DNA of 64,000 nt from Gammaproteobacteria bacterium (GCA_020341735.1 CP070833.1:2543029-2607028); one strand, 5' to 3'; shown: positions 1 through 10,164, numbered from the stretch's first letter. Program-made: numbers and translations. Notes: generated by a model from the letters alone, not told the origin.

Positions 1-1860
1 CAGCCGGGCATTTTCGCCGACAAACGCGTTCTGATGGTGCCCGGACTGAATCACTCGGGGCTGGCTGCAGCATTCGTGAGCCATGGCTGCGAGGTTCGCT
101 ACGCTGATCCGTTGGTATTTTTCGGTCTGCCGCGCTTCCCGGGCATGGCCAGTCGCATGACTCTGGAGCAGGCGGCGGCGGCCATACTCGAGACACTCCG
201 GACCGACCCGCTCGAGCGGCTCTATCCGCCGCCCGGGCCCCGCGAGACCCATGGTCAATTGGGACTGTTCCGGTGGGCCGACGTGCTGGCCGGCGACGTC
301 GCCACCATCCGGCGGTTTGCACCGGACGATCTCAGACACAAGACGGTCGTCGTGGAGTCCGCGATGCCGGATGATCTGGCCGATCTTGCTGGTCGCGGTG
401 CCTCCATAATAGTCACGGTCATGCCGTCGCTGTCTGCCGCGGGAGGCCTGGCAGCCTGCGCATCGGCAGTCATCGAGGCCGTGCTGGTCGCGCTCAGGCC
501 CGACCCGCAGATGTCTCTCGACGAGGATACCTACCTGGACCTCATCGCCGATCTGGACTGGTCGCCAGGGATTCGTTACCTGCAGCCCGAGGAAGCCGAC
601 GTCAACCGGTTCGCTTTCGTCATCCATCCGCTATCGGTGCGCATGATCAAAGCACACCCGAAATTCAGATGGGCGAAGCCGCTGCCGGACGGTCTCGTGG
701 AGTGGGCAGCGTCCTTCATGCCACCCATGTACGTTTCCAAGGTCACGGGCGCCGTATCCCCGACCAGCGGACAGAGGGTAGAGGGTGTCCTGTATACACT
801 CGGTGCTACGCCGCGCAGGATGATGCGCCAGGGGACCAGATCTACCTATGACAAGCTGCTTGACGTGGCGCACCGCGCCCAGCGGCGCGGAGCCCGCATC
901 ATGGGGCTGGGTGCGTTCACGTCGGTTGTGGGGGACGCGGGAAGGACTGTCGCCCACGAGGCAGATATCGCGATCACCAGTGGGAACAGCCTCACGGTAG
1001 CGGCCACGCTGGAGGCCGCCAAGCAGGCCGTGGTCCGAATGGGCGCGACCGACCTAACCAAAGGGCGGGCAATGATCGTCGGAGCCACGGGATCCATCGG
1101 TGCAGTCTGTGCTCGCCTTATCGCCCAGGCTATCCGGGATGTCGTGCTGATCTCCATCGAGCCCGAGCGCCTCATCGAACTCAAGCGCCGCATTCTGGCC
1201 GAGACACCTGGCGCCCGTGTCGTTATCGGCACCCGCAGCAGCGATCTGCTGCCGGAGTGCGATCTCGTGGTCACGTCGACCAGTGCTTTCGGACAACGCG
1301 TGGTGGATATCTCCCAGTGCAAGCCCGGTGCCGTGGTCTGCGACGTGGCCCGTCCGCACGATATCAGTCCTGCGGAGGCAGCGATCAGACCTGACGTGCT
1401 GGTGATCGATTCTGGAGAGGTGCTGATCCCCGGAGAAGTGGACTTCGGTTACGACATCGGGCTGCCGCCAGGCGTGTCTTACGCCTGCCTGGCAGAGACT
1501 TGCCTGCTGGCGATGGCCGGTCGCTTCGAGGACTATACGATCGGCCGGGAACTCAGTATGGCACGCGTCAAGGAAATCTACCGGCTGTTCCAGGCCCACG
1601 GCTTCCGGATAGCGGGCCTGCACTCCTTCGACGAGAGCGTCACGGAGGAGCAGCTTGCGGAGAAACGACGGCTGGCCGAGAGGCTTCGGAAAGACCCGGA
1701 ACTCCTCGGACGTTCGATGCAGGAGGGTGCTGAACGGATCGCCCGTCTTCCGGTCGCGGCCAAAGGTGTCAGGTCGGGTCAACGAAGCCGATGGGTGCCG
1801 CGCTCGTGGCTAAATCACTTGTTCGCGCACCTGGACCGGAGGTTGGCTCACCATAGCTGA
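1..1860 (+). CDS. Acyl-ACP-reductase-like dehydrogenase with long N-terminal extension (5' partial)
   Basis: The frame is open to base 1, so the start lies outside the window; the first ATG inside is at 34, and residue numbers here count from it. The part from about residue 190 to 540 resembles cyanobacterial long-chain acyl-ACP reductase (AAR, COG5322). I recognise a GLGAFTS motif (291-297), an ITSGN motif, an NADP-type GATGSIG loop (350-356), and an ACLAE segment whose Cys485 aligns by eye with the thioester-forming cysteine of AAR. AAR makes fatty aldehyde from acyl-ACP or acyl-CoA. The first 190 residues and a basic, amphipathic tail of about 70 residues are not in the roughly 340-residue cyanobacterial enzyme, and I do not recognise them. 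Substrate is unproven; another acyl or amino-acid-type dehydrogenase is possible. Confidence 0.6.
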   Translation, partial: QPGIFADKRVLMVPGLNHSGLAAAFVSHGCEVRYADPLVFFGLPRFPGMASRMTLEQAAAAILETLRTDPLERLYPPPGPRETHGQLGLFRWADVLAGDVATIRRFAPDDLRHKTVVVESAMPDDLADLAGRGASIIVTVMPSLSAAGGLAACASAVIEAVLVALRPDPQMSLDEDTYLDLIADLDWSPGIRYLQPEEADVNRFAFVIHPLSVRMIKAHPKFRWAKPLPDGLVEWAASFMPPMYVSKVTGAVSPTSGQRVEGVLYTLGATPRRMMRQGTRSTYDKLLDVAHRAQRRGARIMGLGAFTSVVGDAGRTVAHEADIAITSGNSLTVAATLEAAKQAVVRMGATDLTKGRAMIVGATGSIGAVCARLIAQAIRDVVLISIEPERLIELKRRILAETPGARVVIGTRSSDLLPECDLVVTSTSAFGQRVVDISQCKPGAVVCDVARPHDISPAEAAIRPDVLVIDSGEVLIPGEVDFGYDIGLPPGVSYACLAETCLLAMAGRFEDYTIGRELSMARVKEIYRLFQAHGFRIAGLHSFDESVTEEQLAEKRRLAERLRKDPELLGRSMQEGAERIARLPVAAKGVRSGQRSRWVPRSWLNHLFAHLDRRLAHHS

Positions 1861-1862
1861 AG

Positions 1863-1881
1863 CCGGTCCCCTTGCGACCGG
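1863..1881 (+). terminator. Weak hairpin after the dehydrogenase gene
   Basis: A 6-bp inverted repeat (CCGGTC / GACCGG, 7-base loop) begins three bases after the stop codon. No T tract follows, so intrinsic termination is doubtful; it may only stabilise the mRNA 3' end. The next gene is convergent. Confidence 0.25.
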
Positions 1882-1920
1882 AGGCAGCGAGCGGTGCGCA
1901 TGTGACTCTGCTGCTGTCAG

Positions 1921-2337
1921 CTAGCGGGGCGGATAATCCTCGAACTTCGGTAGTTCGTCAGTACCGCGGTACCAGGGAGCCCGGGCAGCCCAAAAGATGT
2001 TTCGCTCAGGGCGTAGCCCCGGATCGTCATCCAGTGTGCCCGCGGTAACGATCATCCATCGACCGTCCCGTGATCGCCAAGGCAGTTTAGAGCCGCAGGT
2101 AGTACAGAATGCGTTGCAATAGCGCTTTGCGCTGGCGTGTCTGTACTGACGTACGTGCTGCTCGCCCTCTACCCAACTGAACTGCCCGGAGGGCACGATC
2201 AGATTGGCGGCATGCGCTGCGCCGCCGGTCTTGCGGCAGCGGGAACAATGACAGTACTGAAAGTTTCCACCAGCAGGTTCGACTGCATACACCACGCTGC
2301 CGCAAAGGCAGGAGCCGTGTACTCTTGATTTGGACAT
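1921..2337 (-). CDS. GFA/CENP-V family zinc protein
   Basis: A 138-residue protein of the glutathione-dependent formaldehyde-activating (GFA) fold. The zinc cysteine pattern is complete: C10 and C12 (CLC), C29, C31 and C34 (CHCSRC), and C78/C81 (CTTCG). Family members bind zinc in a beta-tent fold, and a few are reported to act on S-hydroxymethylglutathione, but most have no proven activity, so the annotation should stay at family level. The ATG at 2337 has a good AAAGGAG ribosome site. It appears monocistronic, convergent with the preceding dehydrogenase. Confidence 0.85.
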   Translation of the reverse strand: MSKSRVHGSCLCGSVVYAVEPAGGNFQYCHCSRCRKTGGAAHAANLIVPSGQFSWVEGEQHVRQYRHASAKRYCNAFCTTCGSKLPWRSRDGRWMIVTAGTLDDDPGLRPERNIFWAARAPWYRGTDELPKFEDYPPR

Positions 2338-2493
2338 AGAAAGCTCCTTTGGGAAGGCGCTGCGCTTCGATCGATTGCAGGATTTCCCTGACGATTCGCT
2401 CCCCGCGGATATCTACACGGTATCCCGGACTATCCGTTGGTAACTGGCGCCCATGCCGCCGTGATGGCACGGGCGCCCCAAGCGCAGTGCGTC

Positions 2494-2865
2494 TCAGCCC
2501 ATGCAGAAAACGTTAAGTTTGTTACCGTCCGGATCACGGAAATAGCCGGCGTAGAATCCGCTGTCGCCGCGCGGGCCGGGCGCGCCTTCGTCCTTTCCGC
2601 CCAGGGCAAGGGCCTTGGCATGCACGGTATCGACCTTGTCACGGGAATCCGCTATCAGAGCCACCATGACACCATTGCCGACAGTGGCAGGGTCGCCGTC
2701 GAAGGGCCGGGTGAGCGCCAATCCGGGTTTGTCCGGACCCGCGCTCCAGGCGATAAAAGTTTCAAATTCCATGAAGCGACTTGCGCCCAGGTCGGCCAGC
2801 AGCGCATCGTAGAATTGTGCGGCTCGCTCGATGTCGTTGGTTCCAAGCGTCACGTATCCGATCAT
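2494..2865 (-). CDS. VOC (glyoxalase/dioxygenase fold) family protein
   Basis: A 123-residue single VOC-module protein. It begins MIGYVTLGTNDIERAAQFYD, the usual first beta-alpha unit, and ends with a FRDPDGNKLNVF segment carrying the family's C-terminal metal-ligand region. Such proteins are metal-dependent lyases, isomerases, dioxygenases or drug-binding proteins, and the sequence does not say which. A GGAGGAG ribosome site lies before the ATG. It follows zapE on the same strand by 54 bp and may share its transcript. Confidence 0.85.
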   Translation of the reverse strand: MIGYVTLGTNDIERAAQFYDALLADLGASRFMEFETFIAWSAGPDKPGLALTRPFDGDPATVGNGVMVALIADSRDKVDTVHAKALALGGKDEGAPGPRGDSGFYAGYFRDPDGNKLNVFCMG

Positions 2866-2919
2866 CCCAATACTCCTCCGTCTGTTATTCGCAACGGCAC
2901 ACCCCGGGGTCGAGCCCCA

Positions 2920-4029
2920 TCAGGGCAGATGTGCTTTTGCCAGGTAATCGCGGGACTGCATCTCCTCCAGCCGACTGCGGGTCCGGCGAAATTCAAACGC
3001 AAGCCGTTTGCCTTCGTAGAGATCCTCAAGCGGAACGGCTGCCGACAGAATCAGCGTAACGTTCCGATCGTAGAATTCATCGACCAGCGCAATGAAGCGC
3101 CTGGCCTGATTCTCTAGCGTTTCATCGAGCCGCGGCACGTTCGAGACCAGGACGCTGTGGAAACTCCTGGCGATCTCAATGTAGTCGGCCTGGCTGCGAG
3201 GGCCGTCACAGATGTCCGCAAAATCGAACCAGGCCACACCATCGGCCCGCCGCACGGATGGGATTATTCGACCCTTGATCACCAGTTCTTCCTTGCGCCA
3301 GCAGGCTTCTGGAGCGATACCCTCGAAGCTCCTGGTCAGGCCGTCGCGAGCCGCCTGGTCCAGCGGGCTGTGGTAAATCTCCGCGCGTTCGAGAGTACGC
3401 AGCCGATAGTCTTCGGAACCGTCCAGATGCACCGTTCTGGTATGTTTTTCCAAAAGCTCGATTGCAGGCAGAAACCTGGCGCGCTGCAGCCCATCTCGGT
3501 ATAGCTCGGTCGGCGGCACGTTCGAGGTTGCGACCAGGCTGACGCCGCGTCGAAACAGCCCGTCGAAGAGAGTCCCCAGGATCATGGCGTCGGCAATGTC
3601 GGCGACGAAGAACTCGTCGAAGCAGAGTATCCGCGTTGTTTCAGCAAGCTTCTCTGCCACGATGTCCAATGGATCCTGGCGATCTCCGAGGTCCGCCAGT
3701 TCCTCGTGGACATCGGCCATGAAACGATGGAAGTGTTTTCTCAGCTTGTCGGGGAAGGGCAATGCCTCGAAGAACAGATCCACCAGCCACGTCTTGCCGC
3801 GACCGGTATCGCCCCAGACATAGAGTCCCTGCTGCGGTTCGGACTCAGGGCGTCTGAACAGCGATCGCAAACCACCGCTCCTGTTGGGTCCGGCTGAGAT
3901 CAGGCGCCGCTGCAGATCGTCGAGCATCTCGGCAACTCTGGACTGAGCAGGATCGAAGCTGAAGTCCGAGCGTCGCAACTCGGTGCGATAGAGGCCGAGT
4001 ATGTCGGCGGCTGGCGGCAAAGAACTCAT
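2920..4029 (-). CDS. zapE: Cell-division ATPase ZapE (AFG1/LACE1 family)
   Basis: A 369-residue P-loop ATPase. The Walker A GDTGRGKT spans residues 73-80, a Walker B-like ILCFDEF lies near 135, and an ATSNVPP sensor segment follows, all diagnostic of the AFG1/ZapE family. In E. coli ZapE interacts with FtsZ and is needed for division under stress or low oxygen; the mitochondrial homologue helps turn over respiratory-chain proteins. Length matches the family. The gene lies 3 bp after the acetoacetyl-CoA synthetase gene, so the two are probably co-transcribed. Confidence 0.93.
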   Translation of the reverse strand: MSSLPPAADILGLYRTELRRSDFSFDPAQSRVAEMLDDLQRRLISAGPNRSGGLRSLFRRPESEPQQGLYVWGDTGRGKTWLVDLFFEALPFPDKLRKHFHRFMADVHEELADLGDRQDPLDIVAEKLAETTRILCFDEFFVADIADAMILGTLFDGLFRRGVSLVATSNVPPTELYRDGLQRARFLPAIELLEKHTRTVHLDGSEDYRLRTLERAEIYHSPLDQAARDGLTRSFEGIAPEACWRKEELVIKGRIIPSVRRADGVAWFDFADICDGPRSQADYIEIARSFHSVLVSNVPRLDETLENQARRFIALVDEFYDRNVTLILSAAVPLEDLYEGKRLAFEFRRTRSRLEEMQSRDYLAKAHLP

Positions 4030-4032
4030 GGT

Positions 4033-5994
4033 CTATTCGCTGGTCAGTTCTGCAAGATCGCGGAACAACTCGAGGGCTTCCGGGTTGGCAAGGGCATCCG
4101 TGTTCCGCACCGGCAATCCGTTGACGACATTGCGCACGGCCAGTTCGACGATCTTGCCGCTGATGGTTCGCGGGATATCCTTCACCTGGACGATCTTCGC
4201 AGGCACGTGGCGCGGTGTCGTATTGGTGCGGATCTGGTTGCGAATCTGTTGACGGATTTCGTCAGTAAGGCTCATACCGTCGCGCAGTCGCACGAAAAGT
4301 ATGACGCGCACATCGCCTTGCCAGTCCTGACCGATCGCCAGAGACTCGACGACATCGTGGAGCTGCTCTACCTGACGGTAGATCTCCGCGGTGCCGATCC
4401 GTACTCCGCCGGGATTGAGCACCGCGTCCGAGCGGCCATGGATAACGAGACCTCCGTGGGCAGTCAGCTCGGCATAGTCGCCATGGCACCAGACCCCTTC
4501 GAATCTGTCGAAATAGGCCTTGCGGTATCTGACGTCATCCGGATCGTTCCAGAACCCTGTCGGCATGGAGGGGAAGGGGCGGGTGCACACCAGCTCGCCT
4601 TTCTCGCCGACCAGAGGCGTGCCCGAATCGTCCCAGATTTCTACCGCCATGCCGAGACCTCGACACTGCAATTCGCCGCGATAGACGGGCAGGATCGGGC
4701 AGCCTAATGCGAAGCAGGAGATGATGTCCGTGCCTCCGGAGATAGAGGACAGCTGGAGATCGGTCTTGATCTCACGGTAGACATAGTCGAAGGAAGTCGG
4801 CGCCAGCGGCGAACCCGTCGAAAGGAGTGCTCTCAGCGCGGACAGGTCGCAGCTTCTGGCGGGGCGCTCACCCGCTTTCTCAAGTGCCTCCAGATACTTG
4901 GCCGAGGTCCCGAATACCGTGACGCCCTCCTGCTCTGCCATCCGCCAGAGGCTGCCGGGGTCCGGCGCGAACGGCGAGCCGTCATAGAGCACAAGGGTGA
5001 CGCCCTGGGCCAGCCCGGACACCAGCCAGTTCCACATCATCCAGCCACAGGTCGTGAAATAGAACAGTACGTCGTCGGGACCCAGGTCGGTGTGCAATCC
5101 ATGTTCCTTGACGTGCTGCAGCAACGTGCCTCCGGCACCATGGACGATGCACTTCGGTACTCCGGTGGTTCCAGACGAGTACATGACGTAGAGAGGGTGA
5201 TCGAACGGCATGGCTGGGAATGCCATTTCGGTTTCGTCACCCAGAAATGTCTCCCACAGCACCGCTCCGTCGATGGTCGAGACGTCGGGGACTTCCGAGA
5301 CGAAAGGCACGACGACGACGGTCTCGATGCCTTCGAGGCGCTCGAGAACTCCGGCGATCCGGGTCAGCGAGTCTATTGTCTTGCCGTTGTAATAGTAGCC
5401 ATCGGCGGTGAACAGCACTTTTGGCCGAATCTGACCGAAACGGTCAAGAACCCCGTTGGTGCCGAAATCCGGGGAGCAGGATGACCAGATCGCTCCGATG
5501 CTGGCGGTCGCCAGCATCGCCATGACGGTTTCCGGACGATTGGGCAGGAAGCCGGCGACCCGATCTCCGGGCTCGACGCCTGCCGAACGCAACGCGCCGG
5601 CGAGGCGGGCGACCATCGCGTAGAGTTCGGCATAGGTGACCTGCTCGCGGCGACCGTCCTCACCACGGAATACGAGGGCCGGATGATCGTCCCGACGGCG
5701 CAACAGATTTTCCGCGAAATTCAGTCTGGCATACGGGAACCAGCGAGCTCCCGGCATGGCCTCGCGATCGATGGTCACCGTCTTGACCGCGCTCTCACCG
5801 AGGATCGAGAAGAAGTCCCATACGGATTGCCAAAAAGCTTCCCGTTCAACAATGCTCCACTCGTACAGAGCCTCGTAATCGCCGAACTCCCGGTGCGCTC
5901 TTTGGCCCGCGAAATCCATGAAACTGACCAGCCGGGTGCCGGCGATCCGTTCCGCGGAAGGCGTCCAAAGAGGCGCGTCCTGCATGCCGGCCAC
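4033..5994 (-). CDS. aacS: Acetoacetyl-CoA synthetase
   Basis: A 653-residue acyl-CoA synthetase of the ANL superfamily. It has the adenylate P-loop-like YSSGTTGVPK motif, a GDYAELTAHGGLVIHGRSD hinge segment, and a C-terminal TISGK catalytic lysine motif. Length and the N-terminal domain fit acetoacetate-CoA ligase rather than the closely related acetate enzyme. Acetoacetate is a product of the leucine pathway encoded upstream, so this enzyme would return it to acetoacetyl-CoA for thiolysis. The frame opens with GTG at 5994, directly abutting the etfA stop; an ATG at 5985 is the alternative start. Confidence 0.92.
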   Translation of the reverse strand: MAGMQDAPLWTPSAERIAGTRLVSFMDFAGQRAHREFGDYEALYEWSIVEREAFWQSVWDFFSILGESAVKTVTIDREAMPGARWFPYARLNFAENLLRRRDDHPALVFRGEDGRREQVTYAELYAMVARLAGALRSAGVEPGDRVAGFLPNRPETVMAMLATASIGAIWSSCSPDFGTNGVLDRFGQIRPKVLFTADGYYYNGKTIDSLTRIAGVLERLEGIETVVVVPFVSEVPDVSTIDGAVLWETFLGDETEMAFPAMPFDHPLYVMYSSGTTGVPKCIVHGAGGTLLQHVKEHGLHTDLGPDDVLFYFTTCGWMMWNWLVSGLAQGVTLVLYDGSPFAPDPGSLWRMAEQEGVTVFGTSAKYLEALEKAGERPARSCDLSALRALLSTGSPLAPTSFDYVYREIKTDLQLSSISGGTDIISCFALGCPILPVYRGELQCRGLGMAVEIWDDSGTPLVGEKGELVCTRPFPSMPTGFWNDPDDVRYRKAYFDRFEGVWCHGDYAELTAHGGLVIHGRSDAVLNPGGVRIGTAEIYRQVEQLHDVVESLAIGQDWQGDVRVILFVRLRDGMSLTDEIRQQIRNQIRTNTTPRHVPAKIVQVKDIPRTISGKIVELAVRNVVNGLPVRNTDALANPEALELFRDLAELTSE

Positions 5995-6939
5995 TCAGCC
6001 GCTGCCCAGCGCCTTCTCAAACTCCGGCACGATCTGGAAAAGATCACCCACCAGACCGATATCGGCGGCCTCGAAGATAGGCGCATCGCCGTCCTTGTTG
6101 ATCGCGACGATGACGCCGGCGTCCTTGATTCCGGTCATGTGTTGAATAGCGCCAGAGATGCCGATGGCGATGTACAGGTCCGGCGCAATGATCTTGCCCG
6201 TTTGTCCTACCTGCATGTCGTTGGGCACGTAGCCTGCATCTACAGCGGCACGCGAGGCGCCGACCGCGGCGCCGAGGCTGTCGGCGAGCTGGAAGATCAT
6301 CGCGAAGCTTTCTTCGCTACCCAACCCACGACCGCCAGCGACCACTCTGGTCGCTGACTGCAAGTCCGGCCGGTCGCCGCCCGAGGCCTGAAGGCTGATC
6401 CACTGTGTGTGATCAGGAAGGGATGCGTCCGTGGCGATGGTTTCCACCGGCGCCGGAGTCGCAGCGGCCTCGACTGCTGTGAACGAAGCGATCCGCACGG
6501 TGGCGACGATCTTGCACTCGGCCGGGACCCGTACCGTGGTGATGACATTGCCCGCATAGATCGGTCGTTTGAACGTGCGCTCGTCGACGATCTCCATGAT
6601 GTCGCTGATCTGCGGTGCGCCGAGCAGGGCGGCCGCCCTGGGGAGTACGTCCTTACCGAAAGTCGAGGAAGGAGCCAGGAGGACGTCGTAGTCTGCGGCC
6701 AATGCTGCCAGTTGTGGTGCGATCAGTGCCGCGAGGGGACTGGCGTTTTCGGGGCGATCCACGTGCAGGACGCGATTCGCTCCCTGCAGCGCGGCTGCGG
6801 CCTCAGCGGCCTTGCCAGCGCCGGATCCGAAAACCGCGACATCCACTTCTCCCAGTGCGGCCGCGCAGCGCAGGGCACGAGTCGTGGAGACGTTCAGGGA
6901 GTCGCCGTTATGGTCTGCCAGAAGAAGTACCTTGGCCAT
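5995..6939 (-). CDS. etfA: Electron transfer flavoprotein alpha subunit
   Basis: A 314-residue ETF alpha subunit. The C-terminal FAD domain is intact, with [10 protein letters not shown], a [15 protein letters not shown] segment, VGQTGK, and an [10 protein letters not shown] motif. It pairs with the beta subunit encoded immediately upstream; the start codon overlaps the etfB stop. The heterodimer accepts electrons from acyl-CoA dehydrogenases, such as the isovaleryl-CoA dehydrogenase encoded at 20.5-21.7 kb, and passes them to ETF-ubiquinone oxidoreductase (8.6-10.2 kb). Confidence 0.96.
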   Translation of the reverse strand: MAKVLLLADHNGDSLNVSTTRALRCAAALGEVDVAVFGSGAGKAAEAAAALQGANRVLHVDRPENASPLAALIAPQLAALAADYDVLLAPSSTFGKDVLPRAAALLGAPQISDIMEIVDERTFKRPIYAGNVITTVRVPAECKIVATVRIASFTAVEAAATPAPVETIATDASLPDHTQWISLQASGGDRPDLQSATRVVAGGRGLGSEESFAMIFQLADSLGAAVGASRAAVDAGYVPNDMQVGQTGKIIAPDLYIAIGISGAIQHMTGIKDAGVIVAINKDGDAPIFEAADIGLVGDLFQIVPEFEKALGSG

Positions 6940-7685
6940 CAGAGCACCCCCTTGTCCTTAAGAGTCGCTACAAGCGCGTCGACCGAATCTACCTTGACGC
7001 CGCCGCTTCGTGACGGGGGCGGCTCGCAGCCCAGGCTCTCGAGCCTGGGAGGCATTTCGATCCCGAGTTCACTGAAGGCAATCGTCTCCAAAGGTTTGCG
7101 TTTGGCCTTCATGATGTCAGGCATCTTCACGAATCTCGGTTCGTTCAGCCGCAGATCGACGGTGACCACAGCGGGCAGCGTAATCTCGACGGTCTCCAGG
7201 CCGGCGTCCACTTCGCGCACCGCTCGTATCCGGCCTCCGTCCAGTTCGAGTCCTGAAACGAAGGTGGCCTGAGGTTTGTCCCACAGCGCGGCCATCATCT
7301 GACCAACCTGGTTGGCATCGTCGTCGATCGCCTGTTTACCGAGCAGAACCAGGCCAGGTTGCTCTTTCTCGACGAGATTCATCAACGCCCGGGCCGCCGC
7401 GAGCGGCTGCACCTCGTCATCAGTCTCGAGGAGAGTGGCGCGATCCGCCCCCATGGCGAGTGCAGTGCGCAGCTGCTGCTGGGCGGCGCCCGGGCCAATC
7501 GAGACTACGACCACTTCCGTAGCCTGGCCGGCCTCCTTCATCCTCAGCGCGGCCTCCACCGCTATCTCGTCGAAGGGGTTGATACTCATCTTCACCCCTT
7601 CCTTGATGACGTCCGTGCCTTCCCGATTGATTTGCACGCGCACGTTGTAGTCGATGACGCGCTTTATGCCGACCAGTACTTTCAT
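6939..7685 (-). CDS. etfB: Electron transfer flavoprotein beta subunit
   Basis: A 249-residue ETF beta subunit starting MKVLVGIKRVIDYNVRVQ, the conserved N-terminus. Typical DDDANQVGQ and TVDLRLNEPRF segments follow. The frame is open for 43 more codons upstream, but that extension is unlike the family, and the ATG at 7685 has a GGGAGAGGA ribosome site, so I start it there. It is the first gene of an etfB-etfA-aacS-zapE string. AMP replaces FAD in this subunit in the characterised homologues. Confidence 0.95.
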   Translation of the reverse strand: MKVLVGIKRVIDYNVRVQINREGTDVIKEGVKMSINPFDEIAVEAALRMKEAGQATEVVVVSIGPGAAQQQLRTALAMGADRATLLETDDEVQPLAAARALMNLVEKEQPGLVLLGKQAIDDDANQVGQMMAALWDKPQATFVSGLELDGGRIRAVREVDAGLETVEITLPAVVTVDLRLNEPRFVKMPDIMKAKRKPLETIAFSELGIEMPPRLESLGCEPPPSRSGGVKVDSVDALVATLKDKGVL

Positions 7686-7928
7686 GTCCTCTCCCATCAG
7701 GGACCTGTTCCGAAACTGCCATTGTAACGTTTTCGCCGCGTATACTCGTGGGGTCCGCAGGCCCGCGAACCTTGATGCAGCGGCCAGGACACCGCGCCGG
7801 CCGATGTGCCGCACCGGTTTCCCTGCCCGCGAACCTTTCCCGGGTCCGGATGTGCACAGGTTAGGGCTGTCCCGGTAGCGGCCCTGAAGATGGACTCACG
7901 TCTGAACAGACAGAGACGATGTGTGGAT

Positions 7929-8525
7929 ATGGAATCTTTTTTTGCAGTCTACGATGACGAACTCTCCCCGGAATTCTGCCGGGACGTCATCGATCGTTTC
8001 GAGGCCGATTCCAGAAAGGTAGTCGGGATGGCGGGTGGCGGCGCCACAGGTCGCGTGGATACCCGGGTCAAGGCGACGACGGAGATCCTGTTATGGACGC
8101 ATCGGGAAGGTTGGGAAGACGTCAACCAGGTCATCATGGAGTCCCTAAAACGGCGGCTGAAGGATTACATGAAGAAGTGGGGAATGGCATTCCCGATCGG
8201 CGTCTTTCCAGAGGAGCCACGCGTCACCCGGTATCGTGAGGGAGAGGGATTCTTCGCCTGGCATTCGGATAACATCGGCCGCAGCCCAACGCGGGTCCTG
8301 ACCGCGATCTGGTATCTGAACACGGTGGACAAGGGCGGCGAGACAGACTATCGATGGCAGGGCGTCGCCATCAAGCCGGTGGAGGGGAGAATGATGTTAT
8401 GCCCGGTGGGCTGGCCTTTCATTCACCGCGGCAATCCACCCGAGAGCGGGCCGAAATATATTCTTATCACGCAGCTCCACCAGGATTCGCCAAAACCGAA
8501 ACACACTGATCACCAGTCCGCCTAA
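7929..8525 (+). CDS. 2-oxoglutarate/Fe(II) oxygenase, prolyl-4-hydroxylase-like
   Basis: About 198 residues with the double-stranded beta-helix iron site of the P4Hc family. It shows WHSDN (HxD), a distal FIHRG histidine, and a GPKYIL segment that probably supplies the basic residue for 2-oxoglutarate. Bacterial homologues hydroxylate proline in proteins or peptides; the substrate here is unknown. The frame is open upstream to 7806, and ATG codons at 7890 and 7929 are possible; I prefer 7929 because the conserved fold begins there. It lies alone on the plus strand, divergent from etfB and convergent with the ETF-QO gene. Confidence 0.8.
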   Translation: MESFFAVYDDELSPEFCRDVIDRFEADSRKVVGMAGGGATGRVDTRVKATTEILLWTHREGWEDVNQVIMESLKRRLKDYMKKWGMAFPIGVFPEEPRVTRYREGEGFFAWHSDNIGRSPTRVLTAIWYLNTVDKGGETDYRWQGVAIKPVEGRMMLCPVGWPFIHRGNPPESGPKYILITQLHQDSPKPKHTDHQSA

Positions 8526-8559
8526 GCGCCAAGCCTGATACCCGTTGGGCCGGCAGGGT

Positions 8560-10164
8560 TCAGAGATTCTGATAGTTTGGTCCGGAGCCGCCCTCCGGCG
8601 GCACCCAGTCGATGATCTGATAGGGATCCTTGATGTCGCAGGCCTTGCAGTGGACGCAGTTCGAGGCATTGATCTGCAGGCGTCGTCCGTTATCGTCTTC
8701 GACCATCTCGTAGACCTGCGCGGGGCAGAAACGAGTGCAGGGATTGCGGTATTCCTCGTAACAGCGCGTCTCGCAGATAGACGTGTCGGCCACTCGCAGA
8801 TGGACAGGCTGATCCTCGTCGTGGGCATTGTTGGCAAAGTACACGGATGCCAGCCGATCGCGGGGCGGGAGGTCGCGATCCTGTACCCAGTTGTCTGCGA
8901 AAGCCGGAGCCGGGTTACTGCCGACCACATCGAGGCTATCGTGGTCCGAACGGGTACGCAGGGTCCATGGACTGCGACCGCCGGTGAGTGTCTCCCAGGC
9001 GGCGTTGATGAGCCCGAGCCAGAGTCCCCGATTGAATCCCGGCCGGACGTTACGGACCTTGTGTAATTCTCTGGCCGAGGCGGACCCCCGCCAGCGGGCG
9101 TCGAAGCCTTCGGCCGTGCCTGATTCCACGATGTGATCCGCTGCGCTGATCCCGGCGTTTATCGCCATATGGATCCCCTTGATCTTGGGTACGTTCAGAG
9201 TGCCAGCAGCATCGCCCACGAGCATGGCGCCAGGCATGTCCAGCTTGGGGAGGGCCTGAATCCCGCCCTCGATCAGGGTCCGCGCGCCACTGGCAAGAAT
9301 CTCCCCGCCCTCGAGCAGGCCGCGGATCCTCGGATGATGCTTGTATTGCTGGAACGCCTCGAATGGCGAGAAGGCGGCGTCCTCGTAGTCCAGCCCGACG
9401 ACGAACCCGATGTAGACCCGGTCCTGATCCAGGTGGTAGATGAAACTGCCGCCGTAGGTCGCTGAGTCGAGCGGCCAGCCGACAGTATGCTGGATCAGAC
9501 CGGGGCGGCACCGGCCGGGGGGTAGTTGCCAAAGTTCCTTGAAACCCAGTCCATAGGTCTGCGCAGAGCGACCCTCGCTCAGCCCGAATCGAGCGATCGC
9601 CTCTTTCGTCAGGCTACCCCTGCAGCCTTCCGCCAAGACGGTTGTTCCGGCCTGGATGTCGACACCGGCGGCATAGGCAGGACCTGGTTGTCCATCCGCC
9701 TGGACGCCCATATCTCCACAGCGAACGCCTGTGACACGACCTTCGTCCAGCAGCAACCCGGCGCCGGCGAAACCTGGGAAAACATCGACGCCCAGTGCCT
9801 CGGCGCGCTCACCGAGTTTTTTCACCAGGGCGCCCAGTGAGATGATGAGATTGCCATGATTCTTCATCTGCGGCGGCGTGGGCAAGCGCATCCCCTTGCG
9901 CCTGGTGAGCAGGAGGAACTCATCGTCGCCCGCGGGTACGCAGATGGCGGGCGGCTCGTCGCGCCATTCGGGCCAGAGTGCATCGAGCGGGCCGGGTTCC
10001 ATCACCGCCCCGGAGAGGCTGTGAGCACCGAGCTCCGAGCCTTTTTCCAGCAGGCAGACCGACAGATCCGGGCTGTTCTTTTTGATCTGTATGGCGCAGG
10101 CGAGGCCCGCGGGTCCGCCGCCGACGATGGCAACGTCGTATTCCATGACGTCTCTGTCTGACAT
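8560..10164 (-). CDS. Electron transfer flavoprotein-ubiquinone oxidoreductase
   Basis: About 534 residues. An N-terminal FAD Rossmann motif (VAIVGGGPAGLACA) is followed by the ETF-QO body and a C-terminal 4Fe-4S ferredoxin segment with CPAQVYE and NCVHCKACDIKDP. This inner-membrane-associated enzyme passes electrons from ETF to ubiquinone. The frame runs 16 codons further upstream, but the ATG at 10164 (MSDRD) gives the usual N-terminus; 10146 is also possible. It completes the electron path from the acyl-CoA dehydrogenase encoded in the same block. Confidence 0.96.
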   Translation of the reverse strand: MSDRDVMEYDVAIVGGGPAGLACAIQIKKNSPDLSVCLLEKGSELGAHSLSGAVMEPGPLDALWPEWRDEPPAICVPAGDDEFLLLTRRKGMRLPTPPQMKNHGNLIISLGALVKKLGERAEALGVDVFPGFAGAGLLLDEGRVTGVRCGDMGVQADGQPGPAYAAGVDIQAGTTVLAEGCRGSLTKEAIARFGLSEGRSAQTYGLGFKELWQLPPGRCRPGLIQHTVGWPLDSATYGGSFIYHLDQDRVYIGFVVGLDYEDAAFSPFEAFQQYKHHPRIRGLLEGGEILASGARTLIEGGIQALPKLDMPGAMLVGDAAGTLNVPKIKGIHMAINAGISAADHIVESGTAEGFDARWRGSASARELHKVRNVRPGFNRGLWLGLINAAWETLTGGRSPWTLRTRSDHDSLDVVGSNPAPAFADNWVQDRDLPPRDRLASVYFANNAHDEDQPVHLRVADTSICETRCYEEYRNPCTRFCPAQVYEMVEDDNGRRLQINASNCVHCKACDIKDPYQIIDWVPPEGGSGPNYQNL

